A stretch of 38,214 nt of DNA from Anaerophaga thermohalophila DSM 12881 (GTDB lineage Bacteria > Bacteroidota > Bacteroidia > Bacteroidales > Marinilabiliaceae). Location: the NCBI RefSeq assembly GCF_000191885.1, contig NZ_AEWI01000042.1, forward strand, positions 1 through 38,214. The letters run 5' to 3'. Positions 16,420-25,159 of the stretch are shown in pieces. The position numbers were made by a program, and so were the translations under genes. Numbering within the stretch: position 1 is the stretch's first letter; each line of letters begins with the position of its first letter. Below the pieces are notes generated by a model. That model made no database searches. It had not been told where the DNA came from and saw nothing but the letters and a program-made list of their open reading frames with translations.

Positions 16420-17526
16420 ATGAACAAAGTCAAACAAAAGAAAAGACCCAGAATATTTGTCGGCCCGGGTAATACTGCCGGTAATGCTCATTACATTGCC
16501 CGCTCGTTGCGTAAAGTAGGCGTTTATGCCCGGAGCTATTCCTACGAGAAGCATGAATTCGGTTATCCAACCGATAAGCTGGTTCTTCAGTTTCGTTCAT
16601 TAAAAAGGAAAGGAGCCGTCAAGCTGATCAACAACCGGTTTGTAATACATCCTGTTAATGCCCTGATCAGATTTTTCTTTCTTTTTTCCGTACTGTTTCG
16701 TTACGATCTTTTCTATTTTATTTCTCCTGTCACTTTTTTCAGGAATCATCACGATCTGGCCATATTGAAATTTTTCGGTAAGAACGTTGCCTTTTTCTTT
16801 CCGGGTTGTGCCGAAAAGAATCCTTACGACGAGCTCAATACCATGAAATACAGTTTTTGCTGGTATTGTACCGATATAAAAAAGCAGAGATTTTGTCTGT
16901 GTGACCGCCCGGAAAAGAAGAAAGACCGAATTCGTAAGTTTGAAAAACATGCAGATTTTATTTTTTCACGGCTCAGCACTTCCGGCTATCTCAAAAGACC
17001 TGGAAAGGCATATCCTATGTGGCTCATGACCGATCCACCCGCAACTCCTGTTTCGCTTGAAAAGTTTAATGATTCTTCACCCGTTCGGATCATGCATTTT
17101 CCTTCTCACCGCGAACTTAAAGGTACCAAATATGTGGAAGCGGCAATCTCTAAGCTCAGGGGGAAATATGAAATTGATTATATATCAAGGCGAATGTCTA
17201 ATCAGGAGGTGTTGAAAAATCTTGAAACAGCGCATATTCTTATCGACCAGTTTACGCATACTTTCGGATTACTCTCGGTAGAAGGCCTTTCACGTGGCTG
17301 CGTGGTTATTTGTCGCATCGAAAACTGGGCCCGCAAGAGTTATCCCGATTTACCTGTGGTGAGTTGCAATCCCGAAGACCTGGAAGAAACCATTGCAGGA
17401 TTACTGGCAAGTCCCGAAAAAATGAAAGAAATTGCGAAAAAATCTATTGAATGGTATCAGAGGAATGCCACGCTTGAGGTGGTAGGCAACAGAATGTTGA
17501 AGGTCTTTACAAATGATAACTTTTAG
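16420..17526 (+). CDS. GT4-like glycosyltransferase with a cysteine cluster
   Basis: The 368 residues look like a GT-B enzyme: N-terminal PRIFVGPGNTAGNAHYIARS with a hydrophobic patch (about 80-105), and a C-terminal donor half with RIMHFPSHRELKGTKYVEAA, AHILIDQFTHTFGLLSVEGL (about 268-287) and a late acidic helix ASPEKMKEIAKKSIEWYQ. The E-x7-E motif is not typical, so the family call is by overall pattern. Five cysteines lie close together at 130, 147, 150, 159 and 161 (CWYC ... CLC), suggesting a structural metal site in the middle of the protein. It lies 7 nt after the amidotransferase gene and closes this tightly packed block. Confidence 0.68.
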   Translation: MNKVKQKKRPRIFVGPGNTAGNAHYIARSLRKVGVYARSYSYEKHEFGYPTDKLVLQFRSLKRKGAVKLINNRFVIHPVNALIRFFFLFSVLFRYDLFYFISPVTFFRNHHDLAILKFFGKNVAFFFPGCAEKNPYDELNTMKYSFCWYCTDIKKQRFCLCDRPEKKKDRIRKFEKHADFIFSRLSTSGYLKRPGKAYPMWLMTDPPATPVSLEKFNDSSPVRIMHFPSHRELKGTKYVEAAISKLRGKYEIDYISRRMSNQEVLKNLETAHILIDQFTHTFGLLSVEGLSRGCVVICRIENWARKSYPDLPVVSCNPEDLEETIAGLLASPEKMKEIAKKSIEWYQRNATLEVVGNRMLKVFTNDNF

Positions 17527-17602
17527 CGTGTCGGATGAAGCTTAAGGGTCCCGGTGGACTTAATTATTATCAGACATTCGTAATGATTCAACGAAGTATT
17601 GA

Positions 17603-19267
17603 ATGAACAAAAATTATTGTATAAAGCGTACAGTTTTCCGGTTTGTTTTCTTTGCTCTGGTGTTATCGGGGCAGGGCTTTTTATTGCAGGGACAGCATGT
17701 ACCTGTGCATATTGACAATAGCGGGATTTATGATTTTATTGATGAACTTGACAATGAGGGAATTATTGATGTTAATACGATTGCAAAACCTTTTAGCCGG
17801 TTGGAAATTGCCGGTTTTCTGGCAGAAGCAGAAAAGAGTGAAAATCTTACCCGTCGCCAGCGCAGAGAGGTTGATTTCTATCTTCGCGATTTTGGCAGGG
17901 AATTGTCTTCTGAAGAGTTGACCAACAAGCGTTTCGACCTTTTTTATTACAGCGATTCACTGTTCAGTTTAACGGTCAATCCTGTTTTGGGAGCCGGTGT
18001 CTTTTTGTCGGATGGATCGGCAGGTTACTATCGCTACAATGGCGGGGAGATATATGGCTCAGTTGGAAACCATTTTGGATTTTATGGAAGTTTACGTGAC
18101 AACCACGAGTCAAAGGTAATAGGGGGGAGGGCTTTCTTAATACAAAAAAGAGGGGCGGTATATAAGAGCGACGATGAAGCCCGTGATTTCAGCGAAGCCC
18201 GTGGAGGCCTCACCTGGTCGTGGAACCGGGGCCAAATAGGGCTGCACAAAGACCATTTTACCTGGGGACATGGGTACAACGGTGCCAACATTTTTTCAGG
18301 CAATGTCCCTTCGTTTGCCTTTATTTCTTTGAAGGTCAACCCTGTTCCATGGTTTGAGCTCAGATACGTGCACGGCTGGCTGGTCTCGGAGGTTGTCGAC
18401 AGTGTTCGTTCTTTCCGGTATTATGACGGAACACGGGAGGTTTTTGCCGATAAATATTTGGCTGCCAATTTTTTGACTATCCGTCCTCTTCCGCAATTAT
18501 ATGTTTCAGCCGGGAATAGTATTGTTTATGCCGACACACATGTAAACCCGGCTTATCTGATACCTTTTCTTTTTTACAAGTCGGTGGATCATACCTATAA
18601 CGGTGCATCCAATGAAGTAGGACAAAATGCACAGATGTTTTTTGACATCAGCAGCAGGCAGTTGAAACACTTTCATCTCTATTCCACCATCTTTGTGGAT
18701 GAGATATCAGTAAACAGGATGTTTGATAATGAACAGCATTCCAATTATATAAGTGCTAAGGCTGGTGTCAGAATGTCCGGTGTACCATCAGGTATGTCTT
18801 TAACGGTGGAATATACACGTACCAACCCGATGGTGTATCAACATAAAATACCAACAACTACCTGGGAGAGTAATGGTTACAATATGGGTCATTATTTGAG
18901 AGACAACAGCGACGAATGGTTCCTTGAAGTCGGTTATCGTCCTCTTCGCGGCGTGAATTTGCAGTTGTCTTATTCTCATGCCAGGAAAGGTAAGGATTAC
19001 CAATCTATTCTGATCAATGGAGAAGAAGCCGACCATCCTGAGATTAATCAGGAGGAACCACGGTGGGGACTGCCTTTTATGAATGAAGTCCGGCTGAAAA
19101 TGGATAAAATATTCTTGAAAGGCACGTGGCAGGTCATCAATGATGGTTATGTGTTTTTTGGAATCGGTTATAATAATTTTGAAGGTGTTGATATCGAAAA
19201 ATATATTCCCCCGTTCTACCGCGACGGAGGTTTCTCGGGTTCATTTGGTGTCAATTACGGGTTCTGA
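17603..19267 (+). CDS. Wzi-like capsule assembly outer-membrane protein
   Basis: The 554-residue secreted protein has an N-terminal signal peptide (about 1-30: basic start, then FVFFALVLSGQGFLLQGQ). A helical segment with IYDFIDELDNEGIIDVN and FSRLEIAGFLAEAEK follows. The remainder is a beta-barrel-like region rich in alternating aromatic residues, with GEIYGSVGNHFGFYGSLRDN and FTWGHGYNGANIFSG. This is the Wzi/capsule-assembly family, outer-membrane lectin-like barrels that hold capsule on the surface. It ends in F (NYGF), as barrels do. Its place between glycosyltransferase and nucleotide-sugar genes indicates that the product stays on the cell surface. It starts 76 nt after the previous stop. 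Confidence 0.83.
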   Translation: MNKNYCIKRTVFRFVFFALVLSGQGFLLQGQHVPVHIDNSGIYDFIDELDNEGIIDVNTIAKPFSRLEIAGFLAEAEKSENLTRRQRREVDFYLRDFGRELSSEELTNKRFDLFYYSDSLFSLTVNPVLGAGVFLSDGSAGYYRYNGGEIYGSVGNHFGFYGSLRDNHESKVIGGRAFLIQKRGAVYKSDDEARDFSEARGGLTWSWNRGQIGLHKDHFTWGHGYNGANIFSGNVPSFAFISLKVNPVPWFELRYVHGWLVSEVVDSVRSFRYYDGTREVFADKYLAANFLTIRPLPQLYVSAGNSIVYADTHVNPAYLIPFLFYKSVDHTYNGASNEVGQNAQMFFDISSRQLKHFHLYSTIFVDEISVNRMFDNEQHSNYISAKAGVRMSGVPSGMSLTVEYTRTNPMVYQHKIPTTTWESNGYNMGHYLRDNSDEWFLEVGYRPLRGVNLQLSYSHARKGKDYQSILINGEEADHPEINQEEPRWGLPFMNEVRLKMDKIFLKGTWQVINDGYVFFGIGYNNFEGVDIEKYIPPFYRDGGFSGSFGVNYGF

Positions 19268-19291
19268 TAATCAGCTGAAATCTAAATATTA

Positions 19292-20423
19292 ATGTCGAAT
19301 ACCCAAAACATACAGATGGTTGACCTGGTCGGTCAGTATCAGCGGCTTAAGCAGGATATTGAGCCGGCTATGGAAAAAGTTGTGGGCGGAGGGCAATACA
19401 TTAACGGACCCGAAGTTCATGTTTTTTCAGGCGAGTTGGAACGTTATCTTGATGTGAAACATGTGATCCCCTGCGGTAACGGAACGGATGCTCTCCAGGC
19501 AGCATTGATGGCCCCTTGACCTGCAGCCGGGAGATGAGGTTATTTCTTCCACGTTTTCATTCATTGCTTCGGTTGAGGCGGTTGCCCTGCTCGGCCTGAA
19601 ACCGGTTTTGGTTGATGTTAATCCTGCTACTTATAATATTGATCCTGCTGCTGTACGAGATGCCATTTCGGAACGAACAAAGGCGATTATTCCCGTTCAT
19701 TTGTTTGGACAGGGAAGTGCCATGGACGACATTATCCGGATTGCCATGGAAAATGATCTGTTTGTCATTGAAGATGTTGCCCAAAGTCTTGGCGCCCATT
19801 TTTCGATGGATGGTAAAAAGGTAAAACTGGGAACCATTGGTCACATTGGGTGTACTTCGTTTTTTCCGACTAAAAACCTGGGTTGTTATGGCGATGGAGG
19901 AGCTTGTTTTACAAACGATGATGATATTGCTGAAAAAATCAGGATGATTGTTAATCATGGTGCCCGAAAAAAATATTTTAACGAACGCGTCGGTTTGAAC
20001 TCGAGGCTTGACACTCTTCAGGCGGCTGTTTTGAATGCCAAGCTGGGGCATCTTGACGATTTCATTGACAGAAGACGATGGGCCGCAGCAATCTATTTTG
20101 AGGCATTGAAGGATGTACCATTTTTGTGCCTTCCCGCGCAGGAGAGAGGAGCCGACCACACTTTTAATCAGTTTACCGTGAGAGTGTCCGGCGGCCTGAG
20201 AGATAAGCTGAAGAAATTCCTGAATGAGAATGGCATTCCTTCAATGATCTACTACCCTTTGCCATTGCACCGGCAGCCTGTTTTTGCGCCTTATTGCCGC
20301 CACGGGATATCGCTTCCGGTAGCTGAAATGATCTGCGGAGAAGTACTTTCGTTGCCTATGCATACAGAGTTAACAGAGGATGAATTATTGTATATTACAC
20401 AAAAGATTAAACAGTTTTCATGA
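19292..20423 (+). pseudogene. wbpE: WbpE-like DegT/DnrJ aminotransferase, frameshifted
   Basis: The first frame (19292-19519) gives MVDLVGQYQRLKQDIEPAME and GNGTDALQAALMAP, then stops. The rest, in another frame, reads LDLQPGDEVISSTFSFIASV through to 20423. Removing one C from the run CCCC at 19512-19515 restores ALMALDLQPGDEV and a normal protein of about 376 residues. The PLP-binding lysine lies in FFPTKNLGCYGDGG (about residue 193). The family includes WbpE, which aminates the 3-keto UDP-GlcNAc uronate; the WbpD- and WbpB-like genes follow. The stop codon TGA lies in the edge of repeat copy B. Either a recent mutation or a sequencing error explains the shift; the coding quality of both parts favours recent origin or error. 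Confidence 0.85.
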
Positions 20424-20796
20424 AACGAGCATGGCAAGGAATACTTTAATAGATTATTAGATTAATAGATTAATAGATTAATAGATTAATAGATATAAGT
20501 AATTTAGTCATTAGTTATTAGTCATTAGTCATTAGCCGGTAGTATGAATTATGAACACAACATACGTCTTTGCTTTTAAGCTTTTTTTCTAACCCCATGC
20601 AACAATACAGCTTGCCCGTATAAAGAAAGAATATTTACAGTGATGAAACGAGCATGATAAAGTTTGCCACAATAGATTATTAGATATAAGATTTAAGATG
20701 AATCGAACATGGCAGGGTTTGTCACAAAAGAACATGTATAAGTTCTTGCATGCGAGTTCCATTCGACCAATAACTTAGACTAATTTTATATTGATG
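20420..20796 (-). repeat. Dispersed repeat, copy B (right partner of the inverted pair)
   Basis: This is the reverse-oriented counterpart of 5114-5413, near-identical over most of its length. It begins CATGAAACGAGCATGGCAAG, contains a simple repeat of ATTAATAG (four units from 20461), and ends ACTAATTTTATATTGATG. It fills the entire space between two genes: the TGA stop of the aminotransferase (20421-20423) is inside one edge and the ATG of the acetyltransferase (20794) is the other edge. An extra block of about 65 nt with a further 19-mer relative (around 20698-20719) is absent from copy A. Confidence 0.88.
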
Positions 20797-21384
20797 AATG
20801 AAATGTCATTACCAGAAATTCATCCATCGGCTGTGGTGGATGACAGATGCGAGATAGGCCCGGGAACACGCATCTGGCATTTTTGTCATATTATGAGCGG
20901 ATGCCGTATCGGCGCCAATTGTAATATCGGACAGAATGTTGTGGTTTCTTCCGGGGCAATTCTCGGTAATAATGTAAAAGTTCAGAACAACGTTTCTGTT
21001 TATACCGGCGTTGTTTGCGAAGATGATGTGTTTTTGGGTCCCTCATGCGTCTTTACCAATGTCTCAAATCCCAGGAGTGCCGTTCCCCGAAGGGAACAAT
21101 ATGAGCAGACACTTGTGAAACATGGCGCTACAATTGGTGCTAACGCCACCATTGTCTGCGGTCATACCATTGGACGTTATGCCTTTATTGGTGCCGGTGC
21201 GGTTGTGACCCGCGATGTGCCCGACTATGCGCTGGTTGTTGGTAACCCGGCCCGCCATACCGGCTGGATGAGCGAGTACGGGCATCCTTTGGAATTCGGC
21301 GAAGACCGTCGCGCTGTTTGCCCCGAAAGCGGAGATGAATACGTTCTGGAAGAGGGTAAAGTAAAAAAGATTAACTCAAAATGA
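20794..21384 (+). CDS. wbpD: UDP-2-acetamido-3-amino-glucuronate N-acetyltransferase, WbpD-like
   Basis: This 196-residue left-handed beta-helix acetyltransferase shows hexapeptide repeats throughout and close agreement with Pseudomonas WbpD as I recall it. Shared stretches include [58 protein letters not shown] and the tail GWMSEYG ... [15 protein letters not shown]. WbpD uses acetyl-CoA to acetylate the 3-amino group of UDP-GlcNAc3NA, giving UDP-GlcNAc(3NAc)A; it acts as a trimer. I take ATG 20794 as the start; a TTG in frame precedes it at 20791. The start lies at the edge of repeat copy B, with no clear ribosome binding site. It overlaps the wbpB-like gene by four bases. Confidence 0.9.
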   Translation: MNEMSLPEIHPSAVVDDRCEIGPGTRIWHFCHIMSGCRIGANCNIGQNVVVSSGAILGNNVKVQNNVSVYTGVVCEDDVFLGPSCVFTNVSNPRSAVPRREQYEQTLVKHGATIGANATIVCGHTIGRYAFIGAGAVVTRDVPDYALVVGNPARHTGWMSEYGHPLEFGEDRRAVCPESGDEYVLEEGKVKKINSK

Positions 21385-22394
21385 CTACCGGAAAAGTAAA
21401 ATTTGCAATTGTTGGTATGGGGCATATCGGAAAACGTCATGCCAAAATGATTGAAGACAATCCGGATGCTGAGCTTATAGCTGTATGTGATGTCAGGCCT
21501 GCTGAAGAGACCGGTTGGAATAATAGCAAAGTCCCCTACTTCAAAGACTTTACAGAGATGCTTAGTGGTATGGATGATTGCGATGTTGTAAATATCTGTA
21601 CGCCAAACGGATTACATGCATCACAAGCTATCGCTGCTCTTGAAAGAAAGAAGCACGTTGTGATTGAAAAGCCCATGGCATTATCACGGGCCGACGGAGA
21701 AAAAATTATCTTTAAGGCTCTGCAGGTTTCGAGGCATGTGTTTGTTGTGATGCAGAACCGGTACTCACCTCCTTCTGCCTGGCTTAAAGAAGTGATAGAG
21801 AAGAATATTGCGGGCAAAATTTATTTTGTTCAGCTCAATTGCTTCTGGAATCGGGATGACCGGTATTACCTTGATAATGGATGGCATGGAACAGCCGAAA
21901 TGGATGGTGGTACTTTGTTCACTCAGTTTTCGCATTTCATTGATATGCTTTACTGGCTTTTCGGAGATATCACCGATATTAAAGCCGGATTTAACGATTT
22001 TGCCCATCAGCATTCCACCGATTTCGAGGACAGCGGGTCTGTGATTTTTCGGTTTGTAAACGGGGGAATGGGCAACATCAACTTCTCAACTGCCGTATGG
22101 GACCGAAATCTTGAAAGTACCATGACCATTATAGGTGAAAAAGGCACCATCAAAGTTTCTGGTCAATACATGAACGAAGTTACCGAGTGCAATATCATGG
22201 ATTATAAGATGCCGGAGATACCTCCCTCTAATCCGCCAAACGATTACGGCTACTATAAAGGATCGGCCGCTAATCACCAATATGTCATCGATAATGTAAT
22301 TCAAACCCTTCGGGAACGGACTTATGTTACCACAAATGCGTTGGAAGGACTGAAAGTAGTGGACATTATTGAACGAATTTATCAGCAAAAATAG
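21381..22394 (+). CDS. wbpB: Gfo/Idh/MocA oxidoreductase, WbpB-like
   Basis: This 337-residue NAD-dependent dehydrogenase has the Rossmann motif [10 protein letters not shown] (about residues 12-21), then [16 protein letters not shown]. The family catalytic motif VVIEKPM follows at about 92-98, and [20 protein letters not shown] with the catalytic-type histidine at about 175-194. With the WbpD-like gene before it and a 6-dehydrogenase after it, the fitting role is WbpB: oxidation of C3 of UDP-GlcNAc uronate, which the WbpE aminotransferase then aminates. WbpB is known to recycle its NADH with 2-oxoglutarate. It is coupled to wbpD by an ATGA overlap; the dehydrogenase gene follows after 40 nt. 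Confidence 0.87.
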   Translation: MTTGKVKFAIVGMGHIGKRHAKMIEDNPDAELIAVCDVRPAEETGWNNSKVPYFKDFTEMLSGMDDCDVVNICTPNGLHASQAIAALERKKHVVIEKPMALSRADGEKIIFKALQVSRHVFVVMQNRYSPPSAWLKEVIEKNIAGKIYFVQLNCFWNRDDRYYLDNGWHGTAEMDGGTLFTQFSHFIDMLYWLFGDITDIKAGFNDFAHQHSTDFEDSGSVIFRFVNGGMGNINFSTAVWDRNLESTMTIIGEKGTIKVSGQYMNEVTECNIMDYKMPEIPPSNPPNDYGYYKGSAANHQYVIDNVIQTLRERTYVTTNALEGLKVVDIIERIYQQK

Positions 22395-22434
22395 TTTATT
22401 TGTATTATAAATATTATTCTTTAAATTCAAATGT

Positions 22435-23724
22435 ATGTTTAATGAATTGATTAATAAAGAAGCGAAACTATCGGTTATCGGACTTGGGTATGTAGGACTT
22501 CCTATTGCACTTGAGTTTGCACGAAAGATGAGGGTGATCGGTTTTGATATAAAACCATCGCGCATTGAAAAGATGAAACAACACGTTGATCCGAGTAATG
22601 AACTGGAGGCGGCCGATTTTGAAGGTTGTGATATCGAATTCACCAGCAACCCGGAAGATTTGCGCAAGGCGCGTTTTCACGTGGTGGCAGTGCCCACCCC
22701 TATCAACAAACATAATCTGCCCAATCTGAATCCGTTGCTCAGTGCTTCCCGCACGGTTGGAAAAGCATTGAAGAAAGGTGACTGCGTCGTTTTCGAATCG
22801 ACTGTTTATCCAGGTTGTACTGAGGAGGATTGTGTTCCTATTCTGGAACAGGAATCGGGATTGAAATTCAACAAGGATTTCAAAGTTGGATATTCGCCCG
22901 AACGAATCAATCCCGGAGATAAAGAACACACGCTGACCAAAATTCTGAAAATTGTATCGGGCAGCGATGATGAAACTCTTGAGCTGATTGCTTCAGTTTA
23001 CGGGTTAATCATCAAGGCAGGCATACATAAGGCCAGCTCCATAAAAGTAGCCGAGGCTGCCAAAATTATCGAGAACACACAGCGCGATGTGAATATTGCT
23101 CTGATGAATGAATTGTCTCTTATTTTTAATCGATTGGGAATCAATACTTATGAAGTTCTTGAAGCTGCCGGCACAAAATGGAATTTCCTGCGGTTTTTCC
23201 CTGGCCTGGTGGGGGGTCACTGTATCGGTGTTGACCCCTATTATCTGACTTACAAAGCCAATGAACTGGGTTATCATTCAAAAATTATTACCGGAGGGCG
23301 TGTCATTAATGATGCTATGGGTCCCTATGTGGCCAAACAGGTTGTTAAAAAGTTGATATCCAAGGGTCATAAAATAAACGGCTCCAATGTTCTTATCATG
23401 GGGGCTACTTTTAAGGAAAATGTTAGCGATATCAGGAATTCCAAAGTGGCTGATGTTTATCACGAACTGAAATCTTTCAGCGTTAACGTGGATGTGGCCG
23501 ATCCGCATGCTTCCTCCGAAGAACTGATGGAGGAGTACGGTTACGGTCTTGTTGATAAGATTGATAAGAAATATGATGCCGTGATACTGGCGGTCAATCA
23601 TGATGAATATATGAATCTTGACGAGTCTTATTTTAAGTCTATTACAAGTGAGGATCCCTTGTTTGTCGATGTAAAGGGTGTCTTTCGCGGAAAGATCAGG
23701 GAGATGACCTATTGGAGTTTATAG
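22435..23724 (+). CDS. UDP-N-acetylhexosamine 6-dehydrogenase (TviB/WbpO type)
   Basis: This 429-residue nucleotide-sugar dehydrogenase has the N-terminal NAD-binding VIGLGYVGLPIALEFARK (about 14-31), AVPTPIN, FESTVYPGCTEEDCVP, YSPERINPGD, and IKVAEAAKIIENTQRDVNIA. The catalytic cysteine, residue 263, is in GGHCIGVDPYYLTYKA, and the C-terminal UDP-binding part contains GATFKENVSDIRNSKV. It oxidises C6 of UDP-GlcNAc (TviB) or UDP-GalNAc (WbpO) to the uronate, using two NAD+. In this set it would take the WbpA step, feeding the WbpB/E/D enzymes. An ATG at 22431 is out of frame; 22435 is the supported start. Confidence 0.92.
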   Translation: MFNELINKEAKLSVIGLGYVGLPIALEFARKMRVIGFDIKPSRIEKMKQHVDPSNELEAADFEGCDIEFTSNPEDLRKARFHVVAVPTPINKHNLPNLNPLLSASRTVGKALKKGDCVVFESTVYPGCTEEDCVPILEQESGLKFNKDFKVGYSPERINPGDKEHTLTKILKIVSGSDDETLELIASVYGLIIKAGIHKASSIKVAEAAKIIENTQRDVNIALMNELSLIFNRLGINTYEVLEAAGTKWNFLRFFPGLVGGHCIGVDPYYLTYKANELGYHSKIITGGRVINDAMGPYVAKQVVKKLISKGHKINGSNVLIMGATFKENVSDIRNSKVADVYHELKSFSVNVDVADPHASSEELMEEYGYGLVDKIDKKYDAVILAVNHDEYMNLDESYFKSITSEDPLFVDVKGVFRGKIREMTYWSL

Positions 23725-23736
23725 TAAACTAAGCTC

Positions 23737-24954
23737 ATGCCAAATAGAAACTCTATTCTTTTTTTGTTGCCGGCCCCGTTTGTTCAGAAACCAGATGAGC
23801 CGGGGTTTCAGGTTCAGACCCGGAATTTCCGGACCACTTTCGGGTTTGTGGTTCCAGAGCTCATTGACAGGGGATTTTCTGTGGAGTTGGTGTCACTTAG
23901 TAATACACCCCGACAAAAAGAGAATGGCGTTGAATTTTTGCAAACATCGGGGCTCGGGAAGAACTGCCGGGCTTTCTTTTTCAAACGAAGCATGGGGCGC
24001 GGAAGGATAATTCCGCAATTTTTGCAGTTTCTTATTAATATTCTGTACCTCGCACCTCGGTTGTCAAAGTGCAGCATAGTTTACGGTTACAATGATGTTG
24101 GAACGCTTTACGGGGCTGTACTGAAGCCATTTTTTCGTTACCGGTTGGTTTACGATATGCGCGGGAATCGCTCCAACGAGATGGCTGTTCAGGGTGCCCC
24201 TAAATGGAGGATCACGTTGTACAGGAGGATAAAAAATTTTTGCCTGCACAAGAGTGATCTGGTTTTTACGGTTTCAAAACATTGTGAAGATATTCCCAAA
24301 GGCAAGAAGCATCTTTCCAAATATAATTTTTACGATGCCCGTCATTTCTTTTACGATCGGGCAATGGCCGGACAAATGCGTGAAGAACTCGGGCTTGGCG
24401 ACCGGTTTGTTTTTGTGTACAGCGGAACTGACAAATATTACCAAATGGTGCCTCAAATGGTTCGCTTCTTTGCCGGGTTTTTAAAGATTTGTCCCGATGC
24501 TTATTTTATGATTAATGTTCCGGTGCCATCCCGAAAATTTGAAAAAGCATTGGAGACAAACAATATTCCCCGTTCGGCATGGGGCATGTTTCACCTCGAC
24601 CAGCGCAATTTAAACCGGTATCAGATGGTAGCCGATATGGCGTTTCTTATCCGTGAAGATTTGCCGCTGAATCATGAGGCTTTTCCCACAAAGTTTTCGG
24701 AATATCTTGCCAGCGGTGTTCCTGTGCTGATAACCCGGCATGTTCACACATTGGCTGAAATGGTTGAGAAGAACGGACTTGGAGAGATTTGGGAAGAGGA
24801 TGAAAGCGAACAGGAAGTGCAAAAGCGCATCCTGACATACCACTCAAACAATGAAGTAAGAGAAAGATGTGCTGCTTTTGCCCGTGAAAATCTGTCATGG
24901 CAAACCAAAGCTGTCTGGCTGGCTGACGCGTTGTCTGATTTGAACCCTGGTTGA
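23737..24954 (+). CDS. GT4-like glycosyltransferase
   Basis: The 405 residues have a GT-B layout: an N-terminal half with LFLLPAPFVQKPDEPGFQVQ, SIVYGYNDVGTLYGAVL and RLVYDMRGNRSNEMAVQGA, and a C-terminal half with FVFVYSGTDKYYQMVPQMVR, HLDQRNLNRYQMVADMAFLI, REDLPLNHEAFPTKFSEYLA and SGVPVLI. The PTKFSEYLASGVPV motif stands where GT4 enzymes have their donor-binding E-x7-E region. It probably adds a sugar to the lipid-linked intermediate; donor and acceptor are not predictable. It starts 12 nt after the dehydrogenase stop, so the same transcript is likely. No signal peptide or strong membrane segment is visible. Confidence 0.8.
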   Translation: MPNRNSILFLLPAPFVQKPDEPGFQVQTRNFRTTFGFVVPELIDRGFSVELVSLSNTPRQKENGVEFLQTSGLGKNCRAFFFKRSMGRGRIIPQFLQFLINILYLAPRLSKCSIVYGYNDVGTLYGAVLKPFFRYRLVYDMRGNRSNEMAVQGAPKWRITLYRRIKNFCLHKSDLVFTVSKHCEDIPKGKKHLSKYNFYDARHFFYDRAMAGQMREELGLGDRFVFVYSGTDKYYQMVPQMVRFFAGFLKICPDAYFMINVPVPSRKFEKALETNNIPRSAWGMFHLDQRNLNRYQMVADMAFLIREDLPLNHEAFPTKFSEYLASGVPVLITRHVHTLAEMVEKNGLGEIWEEDESEQEVQKRILTYHSNNEVRERCAAFARENLSWQTKAVWLADALSDLNPG

Positions 24955-25018
24955 GCGATATAGGCTGTGCGAAGCATCGCTTTACTTAGAGTTAATTCCT
25001 ATTTAGAAAGGGATGGTT

Positions 25019-25039
25019 TTCACTAATATTTTTAGTGAA
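25019..25039. terminator. Hairpin between two glycosyltransferase genes
   Basis: TTCACTAA (25019-25026) and TTAGTGAA (25032-25039) form an 8-bp stem with a 5-nt loop; no T-run follows. The next bases, GTGAAACGGGCATGGC, are a degenerate edge of the dispersed GAGCATG repeat. It may be a weak terminator or processing site in the 205-bp space before the last cluster gene. Confidence 0.3.
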
Positions 25040-25159
25040 ACGGGCATGGCGCTTTGATTTCCCCACCCGGTGCCGCTGGTTATTTGTAATAATCTGGTTA
25101 TTAGTTGCTTAAACATAGTAGGCCTTTAGGTTCCATTTTCTGCCTTTACGTTTAATTAT

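Noticed and set aside
20420..20796. Insertion sequence between the wbpE- and wbpD-like genes
   Set aside because: The segment is under 400 bases, has no transposase frame and no clear terminal inverted repeats; treated as a dispersed repeat.
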